Both the position numbers and the translations under genes were made by a program. From positions 286,947 through 350,946 of the forward strand of contig NZ_JBEXAE010000005.1 in assembly GCF_040566695.1 (NCBI RefSeq): 64,000 nt of DNA, written 5' to 3'. Below are positions 52,135-61,494 of the stretch, piece after piece (position 1 is the stretch's first letter; each line of letters starts with the position of its first letter). Source of the stretch: Sediminicola arcticus (GTDB lineage Bacteria > Bacteroidota > Bacteroidia > Flavobacteriales > Flavobacteriaceae). The notes beneath the pieces are model-generated. The model did not search any database. It saw nothing but the letters and a program-made list of their open reading frames with translations, and was not told the origin of the DNA.

Positions 52135-52824
52135 CTAATTTGAATATTGAGTAAGGACCATACTGTTCATTAGATTTCCACCTTTAGCATAAGTTTCTTG
52201 TTTGATCATCCCTACACCTTCTGCCAACCATAACAGAGATGGAAAGGTTTGCTGCTCCATCTGTTTGGTCACTCTTTCACCATAAATCACATAACAATTA
52301 AACGTGCCGGCTGGAGTAGTAGTAGACTCTTTTTTTTCTACACTCCTATTGATCAACTCTATTTGAAAGTTCATTTTTGTGCCATCCACATCCATTTTCA
52401 TAGTAACACTTGCATCTTCTAGTTTTTGCCCAACACTCAGATCATTCGGAAGTAGTATATCACTTCCTGAAATATCTATTTTCTTGCCTTTGTATTGTTT
52501 TAATGTTTCGCTGGAAATCATGGATTCGTAGTCTATTTCAACTACATTGTCAATGCAGTTGAAATTATAATCTGAAGTAAGGTATTCCTTGCGTTTAGTA
52601 TCCTTGTAAGTGATTTTCATCCATGCTTCGGTATCCCTGTCCTTGTGGGAAACAGTATGAACCTTATAAAGAATAGAACCTTCATTGTTGCCGTTCTTGC
52701 CATATTTGGCATATTGAAAATCAGCTCCTTCTTCCAAAGAATAGTATTTACTACAACTTTCTTGGGCATAGATAGGAAAGATAATGGGGAATAATAATAC
52801 GAGCAGAATAATTTTTATTTTCAT
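52135..52824 (-). CDS. TapB-like secreted protein (paralogue 1)
   Basis: A 229-residue protein with a signal peptide (ends near YAQ, residue 21). The mature part contains CSKYYSLEEGADFQYAKYGK and TTTPAGTFNCYVIYGERVTK, motifs of TapB/DUF3108-type periplasmic proteins. It shares layout, the C-S-x-YY-L start and the VTKQM...WLAEGVGMIKQE ending with the next upstream protein, so the two are tandem paralogues. Function is unknown. Confidence 0.75.
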   Translation of the reverse strand: MKIKIILLVLLFPIIFPIYAQESCSKYYSLEEGADFQYAKYGKNGNNEGSILYKVHTVSHKDRDTEAWMKITYKDTKRKEYLTSDYNFNCIDNVVEIDYESMISSETLKQYKGKKIDISGSDILLPNDLSVGQKLEDASVTMKMDVDGTKMNFQIELINRSVEKKESTTTPAGTFNCYVIYGERVTKQMEQQTFPSLLWLAEGVGMIKQETYAKGGNLMNSMVLTQYSN

Positions 52825-52888
52825 AGCATAGTCTATTTAACGTAGCAATAATGTGTGTCTAAGAATTATTAAATTCCAGTTACAACTG

Positions 52889-53566
52889 TTATTGATTAAA
52901 GGCCGTTAAAATGCTCCCACCTGTCATCTTACCTTTTTTATTGTAATTTTCTTGTTTTACCATTCCAATATTTTCGGCTAACCACTGTTTGGCACTTCCA
53001 CTTATTTTAATGCCCATTTTGGACTCATGATTCCATGATATCACAATACAATCAAAGGTGCCCGCTGGGGTGGTAACACTTTCTCTACCCTCTACCTTGC
53101 GGTTAAACACGTCAACGGTCATTTTCATGGTAATGGGTTTCATTTTTATGGTCATCAACATATTGGCATCGGGTAGAGAAGTGCCAGGGCTTAAAGTATT
53201 GGGTAGCATCAGGTCCGTGCCAGAAATATCAACTTCCATATCTTTATACTGTTCCATCATACCCGGGGCAGCAAGGGAATTAAAATCAATAGAGACCCCA
53301 TCATCACTACATTTAATCTTGTATTCAGATGAGGTAATGAGCTTATCCTTATCGGAATGCATTTCATAGGACATGGTGGCTGAATTTTGGGTCGCCTCTT
53401 TAACTACGTAATTAATGGTTCCTGTATTTTTATCCTTTTCGTCATATAGGGTCAATTGAAATGTAGTACCCTTTTTTAAGGGATAATAGCTACTGCAATT
53501 GGTTTGGGCCGTACTGTTCCAAACATAGGAAAGTACCAATAGGATGGCCGTCAAGTACGTTTTCAT
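52889..53566 (-). CDS. TapB-like secreted protein (paralogue 2)
   Basis: A 225-residue protein with a signal peptide (ends near TAQ, residue 21). NCSSYYPLKKGTTFQLTLYD and VTTPAGTFDCIVISWNHESK match the corresponding parts of the neighbouring paralogue, and both end with the WLAENIGMVKQENYN segment. It is 64 bp upstream of paralogue 1 and 4 bp downstream of the OmpA-family gene, so the three genes form one leftward unit. Confidence 0.75.
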   Translation of the reverse strand: MKTYLTAILLVLSYVWNSTAQTNCSSYYPLKKGTTFQLTLYDEKDKNTGTINYVVKEATQNSATMSYEMHSDKDKLITSSEYKIKCSDDGVSIDFNSLAAPGMMEQYKDMEVDISGTDLMLPNTLSPGTSLPDANMLMTIKMKPITMKMTVDVFNRKVEGRESVTTPAGTFDCIVISWNHESKMGIKISGSAKQWLAENIGMVKQENYNKKGKMTGGSILTAFNQ

Positions 53567-53570
53567 AATT

Positions 53571-54914
53571 CTATGTTTTTATAAATTCAACCCTTCTGTT
53601 CTGCGCTTTTCCTTCTGTAGTTGAATTATCCCCAACAGGGTCGGCCTCGCCCATCCCCTCTGTGGTCAACCGTGATGTATCAATTCCATAAACTTGTACC
53701 AAGGCATTCTTTACGGCTTCTGCCCGATCCTTTGATAGTTGGATGTTTGAACCTGCATCCCCATCAGCATCGGTATGCCCAATGATATTTAAATCCATAG
53801 CTTCCTCTTGCAATAATACCTGTGAAATTTGACGGATAATGCCTAGGGATTGCGGTTTGATTTGGTCAGAACCAGGGTCAAAAAGAATGCCATTGGTGGA
53901 TACTTTTCCAACTGAAATCAGCTGTCTTCTTAAATCCACTCCCCCTTCGGCCACTTTTAGATTGGTAATCAACAATCGCTCCTCACCGTCTTTGAAGTTG
54001 TTCATGTGAAACTTTAAGGTAGTAAGAACGGCACCTTCGGGAACAATTCTTGGAATATCAATATGTTTTTCCTCATTGACCCACAGCCTAAAACGTTGTT
54101 GGTTTACGGCAACGGAAATATGCGGCCTATCTAATACCTCATCCCTGAGATCCGCTCGTACCACGCTATATATTTCCCGCTTGTTATTGATGTGGTTGGC
54201 TATTGTTATTCCTATAGCTGAATATTGGCAAAATGGCAATTGGGCATGCACAAAATTGGTCCCTTCCTTAAACTTATTATCATCGCTTAGATCTATCCGC
54301 AAGGTGGCCGTTGAAGATGTTTTTTTGGTCAATCCCACAGCCATCACATCAAATTCTATGGTATATTCTTCTGGCAACTTGGGTACATCGGGAATGAAAT
54401 ATAGGTTATAACCAGGAACCAGCTCCAACCATTTTTCTGGAGATTCATTTATGGTCACTACCTCACCACCTCCATTGGTGTTCCATTTTGAGGGGAAATC
54501 ACCAATAAAATCCGTTGTGAAATCATCGTAGAACATAATTTGGTCACCGGGTACATAATCAAATTTGCTGTAGATAGCGATGCTTTCTGGATCGGTCGTT
54601 AAAGGATCTCTAGACTGGCCGGTGCCATTTGGGCTACTGCCCCCTTTTCTCGTTTCTTGTCCTCCAATTATTGGCGGCAAAGGTTCTTGGGTTGGAGCCT
54701 TTTCACCTTTTTTACCAGGTTCTAAAATACTGTCCAACACCTCATCCGTTTTCTCTTGTGTCTCTTTTTCAACACGGCGTTCAACGGTTCGTTGGGCAGC
54801 TTTTTCTGCTTTCTGCTTTAGTTTTTTAAGTATCTGCGAATGGGCATTGGAAGAAAATGCCGTGAGTATAAAAATGGTCATTAAGACCCTGATAATGCTG
54901 TTTCTTGTTTTCAT
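53571..54914 (-). CDS. OmpA-family outer-membrane protein
   Basis: A 447-residue protein with a signal peptide (ends near AHSQ, residue 27), a lysine/glutamate-rich segment (residues 28-90), a large middle beta domain (about 110-330) and a C-terminal OmpA/Pal peptidoglycan-binding domain (ILFDPGSDQIKPQSL, MDLNIIGHTDADGDAGSNIQ, and LSKDRAEAVKNAL). It should sit in the outer membrane and bind peptidoglycan. It is the first gene of the unit with the two TapB-like genes. Confidence 0.88.
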   Translation of the reverse strand: MKTRNSIIRVLMTIFILTAFSSNAHSQILKKLKQKAEKAAQRTVERRVEKETQEKTDEVLDSILEPGKKGEKAPTQEPLPPIIGGQETRKGGSSPNGTGQSRDPLTTDPESIAIYSKFDYVPGDQIMFYDDFTTDFIGDFPSKWNTNGGGEVVTINESPEKWLELVPGYNLYFIPDVPKLPEEYTIEFDVMAVGLTKKTSSTATLRIDLSDDNKFKEGTNFVHAQLPFCQYSAIGITIANHINNKREIYSVVRADLRDEVLDRPHISVAVNQQRFRLWVNEEKHIDIPRIVPEGAVLTTLKFHMNNFKDGEERLLITNLKVAEGGVDLRRQLISVGKVSTNGILFDPGSDQIKPQSLGIIRQISQVLLQEEAMDLNIIGHTDADGDAGSNIQLSKDRAEAVKNALVQVYGIDTSRLTTEGMGEADPVGDNSTTEGKAQNRRVEFIKT

Positions 54915-55094
54915 TATTCCTCATTCTAAAGGGTTTGAATACTATTAAAATGCTCTACTATTGGACTCTCGGAGTTAAATTTAGGTAAGAGACCTAGACG
55001 GGGAGACTTGGGAAAATGGATTACTTTTGCCTTTGGGAGGAGAAAGAAGGCAAGTATTAATTAAAATGTAAAAAGTTCACTTATTCTAAGATAC

Positions 55095-55125
55095 AAAAAA
55101 ATCCCCTAAATTTTGGGGATTTTTG
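55095..55125 (-). terminator. terminator after the large lipoprotein gene
   Basis: AAAAATCCCC and GGGGATTTTT arms lie 45 bp beyond the lipoprotein stop, with A- and T-runs on either side; it separates that gene from the OmpA-family unit. Confidence 0.85.
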
Positions 55126-55169
55126 TATTGTTTGATGGGTATATTGTAAAGTTGGGTATTTGTCTAGTA

Positions 55170-57629
55170 TCAGTATATCTTATACACAATCAAAGAGTTA
55201 TCCATGTCTTTAGCAACCACCTCTAATTTTTTGTCGTTGTCCATATCGCTTAGATCTATGGTAGAGGTTCCAAATACTGGGAAGTTGGAAATGCTTTGGC
55301 CCTGGCTGTCAAAAAGATAAATTTTCTGATTTTGTATAGTGGAAACACTAACGAACATTTTATCGCGTATAAAAAATATTTTGGGGCGGGAATAAACGCC
55401 AAGGTCTAATTCTATTGCATGGTCCCCGATTTTGAGAACATTATCATTCATTAGAACTAAATGCTTATTACTCGCATCCATCCCGTGTTCTTTGTTAAGG
55501 ATTAAGTTCGTCTTTCCTATATTACCCTTATCGTCAATTTGAAATAGGATGCCTTTTTTATCGGTAGTAGAAAACTTATCGTTGTAAAGATGTACCCCGT
55601 TGGTGGAAAAATCAATTTTTTCAGAAACCTTAATGCGCTCGTCACCTACTCGGTTTAGTATTTTCAAGGTCCCGTCTGCCAATTGAAAAACGAGATAATC
55701 TTTATTTTGAATACGAAAATGTTGGGGCGCGGCTATAATCGGCTGTTCGGCTTTGCTGTATTTGAAGCCCTTCACATCATTCAGTTTATTGTTGTACATA
55801 AATACCTTTTGTCCTTGGGTAATGACGAATCTGTAGTCCTTTCTTCCATCGTAATCAAAAATGGCCAAAGGATTTAGATTCCCACCCTCAAAGGTTTTAT
55901 TGAAAGGAGGCACATCATTGCCGTTTCTATCTATGATCAAAAATTGGTTATGGGTTGTAAAGGCTAATTGTAATCTGCCGTTTTTATAAATATCAACTTG
56001 TTGTATATCTCCCTGAACCTTACCCTTTAGTTCTTTTTTCCAAAGCACCTTTCCTTCATTTGAGATGAGGTAAAGATTGTTTTCTTTATCCTGCACAACA
56101 ATTTCTTTTTTGTTGGTTCTATAATCGGTCACAAATTGTGGATTGGTGAGTAATGGATTATCCAATTGAATGGTAAATAAGGGAGACGTGCTATTGGTTT
56201 TATCTTCCTTTTCAATTTTTTGAATTACGGTATTAATATGGTAAAAATTATCATCGGCAACCAATTGGGAGGCAAATAAATATTTCGAGAAAGTACTTGG
56301 CTTAAAATCGTTAAAAAGTGAACTAGTGAATTCTTCTTTTAATACGTTAGAAATACCATCAGCATTAGATATGAATAACATGTTTGATTCGTCTGCTAAG
56401 ACATCATTCGCTGTATCATATAAGTTAGTATTATTAAAGGTAGTTCCATTCTTATAATTACTGATAATGGTTTGTAACGTTTCTATTTCAGAAGAAAAAA
56501 CAAAGGCATTGTCCAAAATAGTGCAATATGTTGCTTTAAATCTTTTAACCAGGGGATTAAAAAATTCATTTAAAAAATTAGTTTCATTCAGTTCTAATAT
56601 CTCTGTACCTTGATATTCACTGCTGCCTTTTTTTCGCTCTTCTAAAAATTTTATAATTTTTTCAGCGCCAAAAGTTTTGAGTATAACTGCCTTTTTCCCA
56701 TTTAAAAAAATGCTACCAACTTCTTCTACCGTGTTAAATAAGGTGTCCATAGGAATAGACCTGTCTAAATAGCGCTGTTGGTTTTTGGCGAAAGTGCCAT
56801 AATCATCAAATGTGTATGAGATAATAGTTTCTGCGGCTAGTGGAGCAAATGAGGCTATGGTATTGGTCCGGGCTCCGGTATTCTTGAATAAGTTGGTAAA
56901 GTGTTTTAAGGAATCATTTGCCATACTGATTCCTGTAAAGTTCAAATGATCCTGTGCAATATCTAAGTCTAGGTTGATCCAATCAGAGAAGTTGGAAATA
57001 CTGTAACTCGAATTTTCTTTGAGTATAGTATTAAAAAGGGCATTACTATTTTTGGTGTTCAGGAAAAGGGTAGCTGATTTCTTGGTATTAGATATTTTAT
57101 AAAGTTCCTTAAAGCTTAAATTTATGGAAGGTTCTAATGTATTTCGGATGCTATTTTCCAATAATAGGCGGGAAGAACTGATGATGGTGGTTTGGTCAAT
57201 GGTCGTAGTAAAAAAAGCAACTTCTTCAAGGGAGTATTTTTTGATACTGTTATTTTCATAGGTAAAAGTTTCTTCTGACTTATTTTTAATGCCATCAAAG
57301 TTATAGAGTCCATCCGCAGTAGACACAATAAAAAGATATTCAAAATTTTCTTTTCCCAATTCGGAGAAAACCAATAGACTCTCCGATTTGGGATTCAGGT
57401 ATTGAATATTTTTTATAGTCTCAAAAACATTCTTATAAATAGTATTGGTTTTAAGGAGGGATAAAAATTCATTGTTCTTTAATTCGCTTTTAAGGCCAGG
57501 CAGATGATTGATCTTAATTACTAAAGAAGCGTCTTTGGGTACAAAATCCAATAAAGAAGTTGAGGTGTTTTTCTTTTCAGTACAGCTAAAGAAGAGTAAT
57601 GCTATGATCAATAATATTTTATAGGTCAT
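55170..57629 (-). CDS. large lipoprotein of unknown function
   Basis: I choose ATG 57629, giving 819 residues with a lipoprotein signal (LLFFSC, cysteine 16); the frame is open further upstream, through the end of rnhB, but those residues are improbable. The N-terminal two thirds (KKNTSTSLLDFVPKDASLVI onward) is a strand/helix region without recognised domain; the C-terminal third (from about residue 560) has a beta-propeller-like series including DNPLLTNPQFVTDYRTNKKE and DLSDMDNDKKLEVVAKDMDN, reminiscent of FG-GAP or PQQ-type repeats. It starts 28 bp after rnhB, so the two genes are likely co-transcribed. Confidence 0.72.
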   Translation of the reverse strand: MTYKILLIIALLFFSCTEKKNTSTSLLDFVPKDASLVIKINHLPGLKSELKNNEFLSLLKTNTIYKNVFETIKNIQYLNPKSESLLVFSELGKENFEYLFIVSTADGLYNFDGIKNKSEETFTYENNSIKKYSLEEVAFFTTTIDQTTIISSSRLLLENSIRNTLEPSINLSFKELYKISNTKKSATLFLNTKNSNALFNTILKENSSYSISNFSDWINLDLDIAQDHLNFTGISMANDSLKHFTNLFKNTGARTNTIASFAPLAAETIISYTFDDYGTFAKNQQRYLDRSIPMDTLFNTVEEVGSIFLNGKKAVILKTFGAEKIIKFLEERKKGSSEYQGTEILELNETNFLNEFFNPLVKRFKATYCTILDNAFVFSSEIETLQTIISNYKNGTTFNNTNLYDTANDVLADESNMLFISNADGISNVLKEEFTSSLFNDFKPSTFSKYLFASQLVADDNFYHINTVIQKIEKEDKTNSTSPLFTIQLDNPLLTNPQFVTDYRTNKKEIVVQDKENNLYLISNEGKVLWKKELKGKVQGDIQQVDIYKNGRLQLAFTTHNQFLIIDRNGNDVPPFNKTFEGGNLNPLAIFDYDGRKDYRFVITQGQKVFMYNNKLNDVKGFKYSKAEQPIIAAPQHFRIQNKDYLVFQLADGTLKILNRVGDERIKVSEKIDFSTNGVHLYNDKFSTTDKKGILFQIDDKGNIGKTNLILNKEHGMDASNKHLVLMNDNVLKIGDHAIELDLGVYSRPKIFFIRDKMFVSVSTIQNQKIYLFDSQGQSISNFPVFGTSTIDLSDMDNDKKLEVVAKDMDNSLIVYKIY

Positions 57630-57657
57630 ATAGGTGCTTTTCAGCAAATTTATAATT

Positions 57658-58248
57658 TTAAACTTCAATTTTGAGTTGTTCTGGTAATTGTCTGAAACTT
57701 TTCCTATGGTATTTGGTAATCCCATATTTTCTAATGGCTTCTCTGTGTTCCTTTGTGGGGTATCCTTTATTTTTAATCCAATTGTACATGGGGAATTCTT
57801 CATGCAGTTTTTCCATATAGGCATCTCTATGGGTTTTGGCGAGTACGGAAGCTGCTGCAATGCTGGTATAGGTGCTATCGCCTCTTATGATGCATTTATG
57901 GGGTATTTGTTCAAAAGGTTTAAATCGGTTCCCATCTACCATAATACAAGAAGGTAATTTGCTTAGTTGGGCAATAGATTTGTGCATAGCTAAAATAGAA
58001 GCGTTCAGGATATTTATGTTGTCAATTTCTTGGGGGGAAATATGGAATACGCCAAATGTTAAGGATTCTTGCTCAAGAATAGGCCGCAGGAGGTTACGCC
58101 TCTTTTCGGATACTATCTTGGAATCGTTCAAATGTTTGTGATAAAAACCTTCAGGTAAGATAATAGCGGCCGCGGTCACAGGTCCAGCAAGACATCCTCT
58201 TCCCGCTTCATCGGTTCCTACTTCGTTATAAAGACTGCGAATTAGCAT
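57658..58248 (-). CDS. rnhB: ribonuclease HII
   Basis: A 196-residue enzyme removing RNA from RNA-DNA hybrids. VGTDEAGRGCLAGPVTAAAI holds the first catalytic pair (Asp13, Glu14), and IMVDGNRF and AAASVLAKTHRDAYME the following carboxylate regions of the RNase HII fold. Length is normal. Its stop is 28 bp before the start of the large lipoprotein gene. The 231 bp upstream (58249-58479) divide it from the divergent SusC gene; AT-rich, with one TATTTTTG at 58416-58423 that may serve the SusC gene. Confidence 0.95.
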   Translation of the reverse strand: MLIRSLYNEVGTDEAGRGCLAGPVTAAAIILPEGFYHKHLNDSKIVSEKRRNLLRPILEQESLTFGVFHISPQEIDNINILNASILAMHKSIAQLSKLPSCIMVDGNRFKPFEQIPHKCIIRGDSTYTSIAAASVLAKTHRDAYMEKLHEEFPMYNWIKNKGYPTKEHREAIRKYGITKYHRKSFRQLPEQLKIEV

Positions 58249-58479
58249 TATTTTTTATTTAATGATAATGAAAAAACAAAACTGTTTATTTTTTTCAAAA
58301 TAAACCTAAACAAAACGTGTTAATTTTATGCATATAACTACGAAAAATTGTCATTATATTAAATAATTGATAATTATTTCTCTTTTTTTAACAAATCCAG
58401 ATCTGTCTTTGTATTTATTTTTGGATAATTAACTAATAATTATCATTTTTACGGCTGACTAATTCAAAAATACAATTAA

Positions 58480-61400
58480 ATGAAATCAAAGTTAACTTGG
58501 ATTTTAACATCATTCATGGTGTTAAACATGAGTTTTTCCTTTGCACAAGGAAAAACTATTACAGGTAATGTGACAGACCAAGAAGGTGTGCCATTGCCTG
58601 GTGTGTCCGTTGTGGTGGTAGGAACTGCTTCAGGGACACAAACAGATTTTGATGGTAATTACGCCATCAAGGCCAACAGTAATCAAGTGTTACGATTCAG
58701 TTATATCGGGCAAAAGACTACTGATAGAAACGTTGGGGCTAATAATGTCATTAATGTTTCAATGGAAGATGATGCTCAGGCATTGGAAGAAGTGGTGGTA
58801 CAGGGGTACAGAACTTCTACTAAAGAGAAATCTAGTATTGCTTCGGTTACCATAAGTGCAGAGACAATTGAAAACAGGCCTAATGCGAGTTTCGTTCAAA
58901 CTCTTTCTGGTCAAGTAGCTGGTCTTAACATAACAACTGCTAGTGGACAACCAGGTGCAGCATCCAATATTAACTTAAGGGGGGTTACTTCTATTAACGG
59001 AAATACACAGCCTTTATTCATTATTGACGGTGCTCCTGTAGATGAAAGCAATTTTAGGAGTTTAAATTCACAGGATATCGCTTCTATATCAGTATTAAAA
59101 GATGCTGGTGCAACTGCCATTTATGGAAACAGAGGTGCTAATGGTGTTGTGATCATTAAAACTCGTCAAGGAGGATACAATTCTGCTTTAAAAGTTAATT
59201 ATACTGGAATTCAGAGTTTCGGAACGTTGCAAGACAACGATTATAAATTAATGAATTCTCAGCAGTTACTAGGTCTGCAAAAAGAAAGAGGCAGAGGATT
59301 AGGTGCAGGTTTAACAGATGCAGAAATAGGTGCTTATACAACTACTGATTGGGCTAATTTCTTCTTCAAGACAGGTTTAACTCAAAACCATACCGTTTCT
59401 TTGAGCAGCGGTAGTGCAAACGCTTCACAATTTACATCCTTCGGTTATTTTGATCAAGAGGGAATTCTTAAAAATTCTGGACTAAAAAGGTTCAACATTA
59501 GAAATAACACTCAGGGGAAGTCTGATAACGATAAATTTAACTACAGCACTAATTTATCTATCAACTATTCCACCTCTGATGAGCCAAATAGTATAGGAAC
59601 TGGTGGTATTAACCAAAATTACGTCTTGGGTGCTTATCAATCCGTACCTTATATTTCCCCAGAGGATTATACTACCGGGGAGGCTTTATTATCTCCCTTA
59701 AGTTTTACAAACACGCCTCTTTTCTTAATTGACAAGTTAAGGACATTTACAAGAAAAGAAGAAGAGGTTAAATTAATTGGAAGTTTAACCGCAGGATACA
59801 AACTTACCCCGCAGTTATCTGCCAATATGGTTATGAGTGCTGATTATCAAAATGAGATTAGAACCTCTAGTACGGCATCGGATTCTTTTAATTCTTTATT
59901 GTTTGGAGGCGACGCTAATCCAATAGCTGGTTCGCAAAATCAGCAATCAACTAGAGTATTTACATTCAACCAGGTTACCTCATTAAACTACAACAATACG
60001 TGGGGAAAACATACATTGGATGCAGGTGTGTTTACAGAGTACTTTAAAGCTCATTTGAGAACTTTTGGCTATAATGCACAAGGGTTAGATCCTAAAACAT
60101 TTTCTCCAGGAGACGGTTCTGGTTTTATTGATGATTTAGGTACAAATGATTTCTATATAGATTTCGCCAATGCCAATATTCAAAATGCAGGTCTGTTTTC
60201 GTACTTTACGCAAGCCGATTATGATTTTGATGGGAAATATGGTTTTACAGGTACGGTTAGAAGGGATGCTTCTTATAGGTTTGCTGGTAGTAATCGTTGG
60301 GCTACTTTTTATTCCGTTGCAGGAAGATGGAATATTAGTAATGAGGCGTTCATGGATAACTCTGTATTTGATGTGTTAAAAATTCGTGCATCATATGGTA
60401 CTGCAGGTAACCAAAACATTAATGGTGGTGGTAACTTTGCTTCTCCAGATTTAACCCAAAATTTCTTTGCCACAGGCGGAGGATATGCTGGTCAGAATTC
60501 TATATTCCTTTCTCAGATTGGAAATACTACATTGAAATGGGAGACTGTAACACAATCTAACGTTGGTCTGGATTTTGAATTGTTCAACAGAAGATTAAGA
60601 GGTTCTGTAGATGGTTATATTAAGGAAACAAGTGATTTATTTCAAAGTACACCCGTTTCGGCCATTAACGCAGTAACTAACTTGGATGCCAACACTGGAA
60701 CTATAAAAAACACAGGTGCTGATCTTACCCTTAACTATGACCTTATTAGAGGGGGTGCTGATAAGTTTAACTTAAGTCTTAATTTTGTAGGAAACTATAA
60801 CAAACAAGAACTTGGAGATTTGCCAAGTGAAGACGGTGAATTACAAGGTACTGGCCGTAACGGTGGAAAACTTTTTGAATATTTCACGCTGCGTTACGCT
60901 GGTGTAAACCCTGCGAATGGTAATTTATTGTTTTATGGTGCTGATGGTGCTGTAACGGAAAATCCAAATGCAGATACAGATAGGGTTTGGTTAGATAAAA
61001 ATATCTTTCCTGATTACACCGGAAGTTTTGGATTGAATATGGATTACAAAGGATTCTTTTTGCAAACCCAATTTAACTACACTATAGGTGTTGATAGATT
61101 TGATAATGATTTGGCAGGTTTCCAAAACCCTGATAATATCGATCAATTTCAAAAAACTACAGATATCTTCAGAGCTTGGACTCCTGATAACAGAATAACG
61201 GATATTCCTAGATTTGATGCTACAAATAGAAACTCATTCGCATCAGATAGATTTTTGCGTAAGGCAGATTTTTTAAGATTACGATTTGCAACTATTGGTT
61301 ACACGTTTCCAAAAAGATATTTAGAGGGAACTGGTTTTAGTAATTTAAGAATATTTGGTAATGGTGAAAATTTGTTTACGTTTAGTGAGTGGAGAGGTTT

Positions 61401-61482
61401 TGATCCGGAGGCTTTATCTAATACCTCTAGAATTTACCCAACCCAAAGAACACTGTCTATAGGATTTGAACTAGGATTTTAA
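58480..61482 (+). CDS. SusC/RagA-family TonB-linked outer-membrane protein
   Basis: A 1000-residue outer-membrane receptor. After a signal peptide (ends near AQG, residue 23) come a carboxypeptidase-D-like domain (ITGNVTDQEGVPLPGVSVVV), a plug (VVVQGYRTSTKEKSS, then NLRGVTSINGNTQPLFIIDG and SISVLKDAGATAIYGNRGAN) and a C-terminal barrel ending in an aromatic residue (GFELGF). These are the SusC hallmarks; the protein imports a bulky substrate through the outer membrane with TonB energy. It is followed 12 bp later by SusD and 27 bp after that by a lipoprotein gene, forming a pair-plus-lipoprotein operon. The substrate is unknown since no degradative enzyme is in view. Confidence 0.93.
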   Translation: MKSKLTWILTSFMVLNMSFSFAQGKTITGNVTDQEGVPLPGVSVVVVGTASGTQTDFDGNYAIKANSNQVLRFSYIGQKTTDRNVGANNVINVSMEDDAQALEEVVVQGYRTSTKEKSSIASVTISAETIENRPNASFVQTLSGQVAGLNITTASGQPGAASNINLRGVTSINGNTQPLFIIDGAPVDESNFRSLNSQDIASISVLKDAGATAIYGNRGANGVVIIKTRQGGYNSALKVNYTGIQSFGTLQDNDYKLMNSQQLLGLQKERGRGLGAGLTDAEIGAYTTTDWANFFFKTGLTQNHTVSLSSGSANASQFTSFGYFDQEGILKNSGLKRFNIRNNTQGKSDNDKFNYSTNLSINYSTSDEPNSIGTGGINQNYVLGAYQSVPYISPEDYTTGEALLSPLSFTNTPLFLIDKLRTFTRKEEEVKLIGSLTAGYKLTPQLSANMVMSADYQNEIRTSSTASDSFNSLLFGGDANPIAGSQNQQSTRVFTFNQVTSLNYNNTWGKHTLDAGVFTEYFKAHLRTFGYNAQGLDPKTFSPGDGSGFIDDLGTNDFYIDFANANIQNAGLFSYFTQADYDFDGKYGFTGTVRRDASYRFAGSNRWATFYSVAGRWNISNEAFMDNSVFDVLKIRASYGTAGNQNINGGGNFASPDLTQNFFATGGGYAGQNSIFLSQIGNTTLKWETVTQSNVGLDFELFNRRLRGSVDGYIKETSDLFQSTPVSAINAVTNLDANTGTIKNTGADLTLNYDLIRGGADKFNLSLNFVGNYNKQELGDLPSEDGELQGTGRNGGKLFEYFTLRYAGVNPANGNLLFYGADGAVTENPNADTDRVWLDKNIFPDYTGSFGLNMDYKGFFLQTQFNYTIGVDRFDNDLAGFQNPDNIDQFQKTTDIFRAWTPDNRITDIPRFDATNRNSFASDRFLRKADFLRLRFATIGYTFPKRYLEGTGFSNLRIFGNGENLFTFSEWRGFDPEALSNTSRIYPTQRTLSIGFELGF

Positions 61483-61494
61483 AAAAAAGAACAG

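Noticed and set aside
57630..57860. N-terminal extension of the large lipoprotein frame into rnhB
   Set aside because: It would overlap rnhB and places 77 odd residues before a perfect lipoprotein signal; the ATG at 57629 is the better start.
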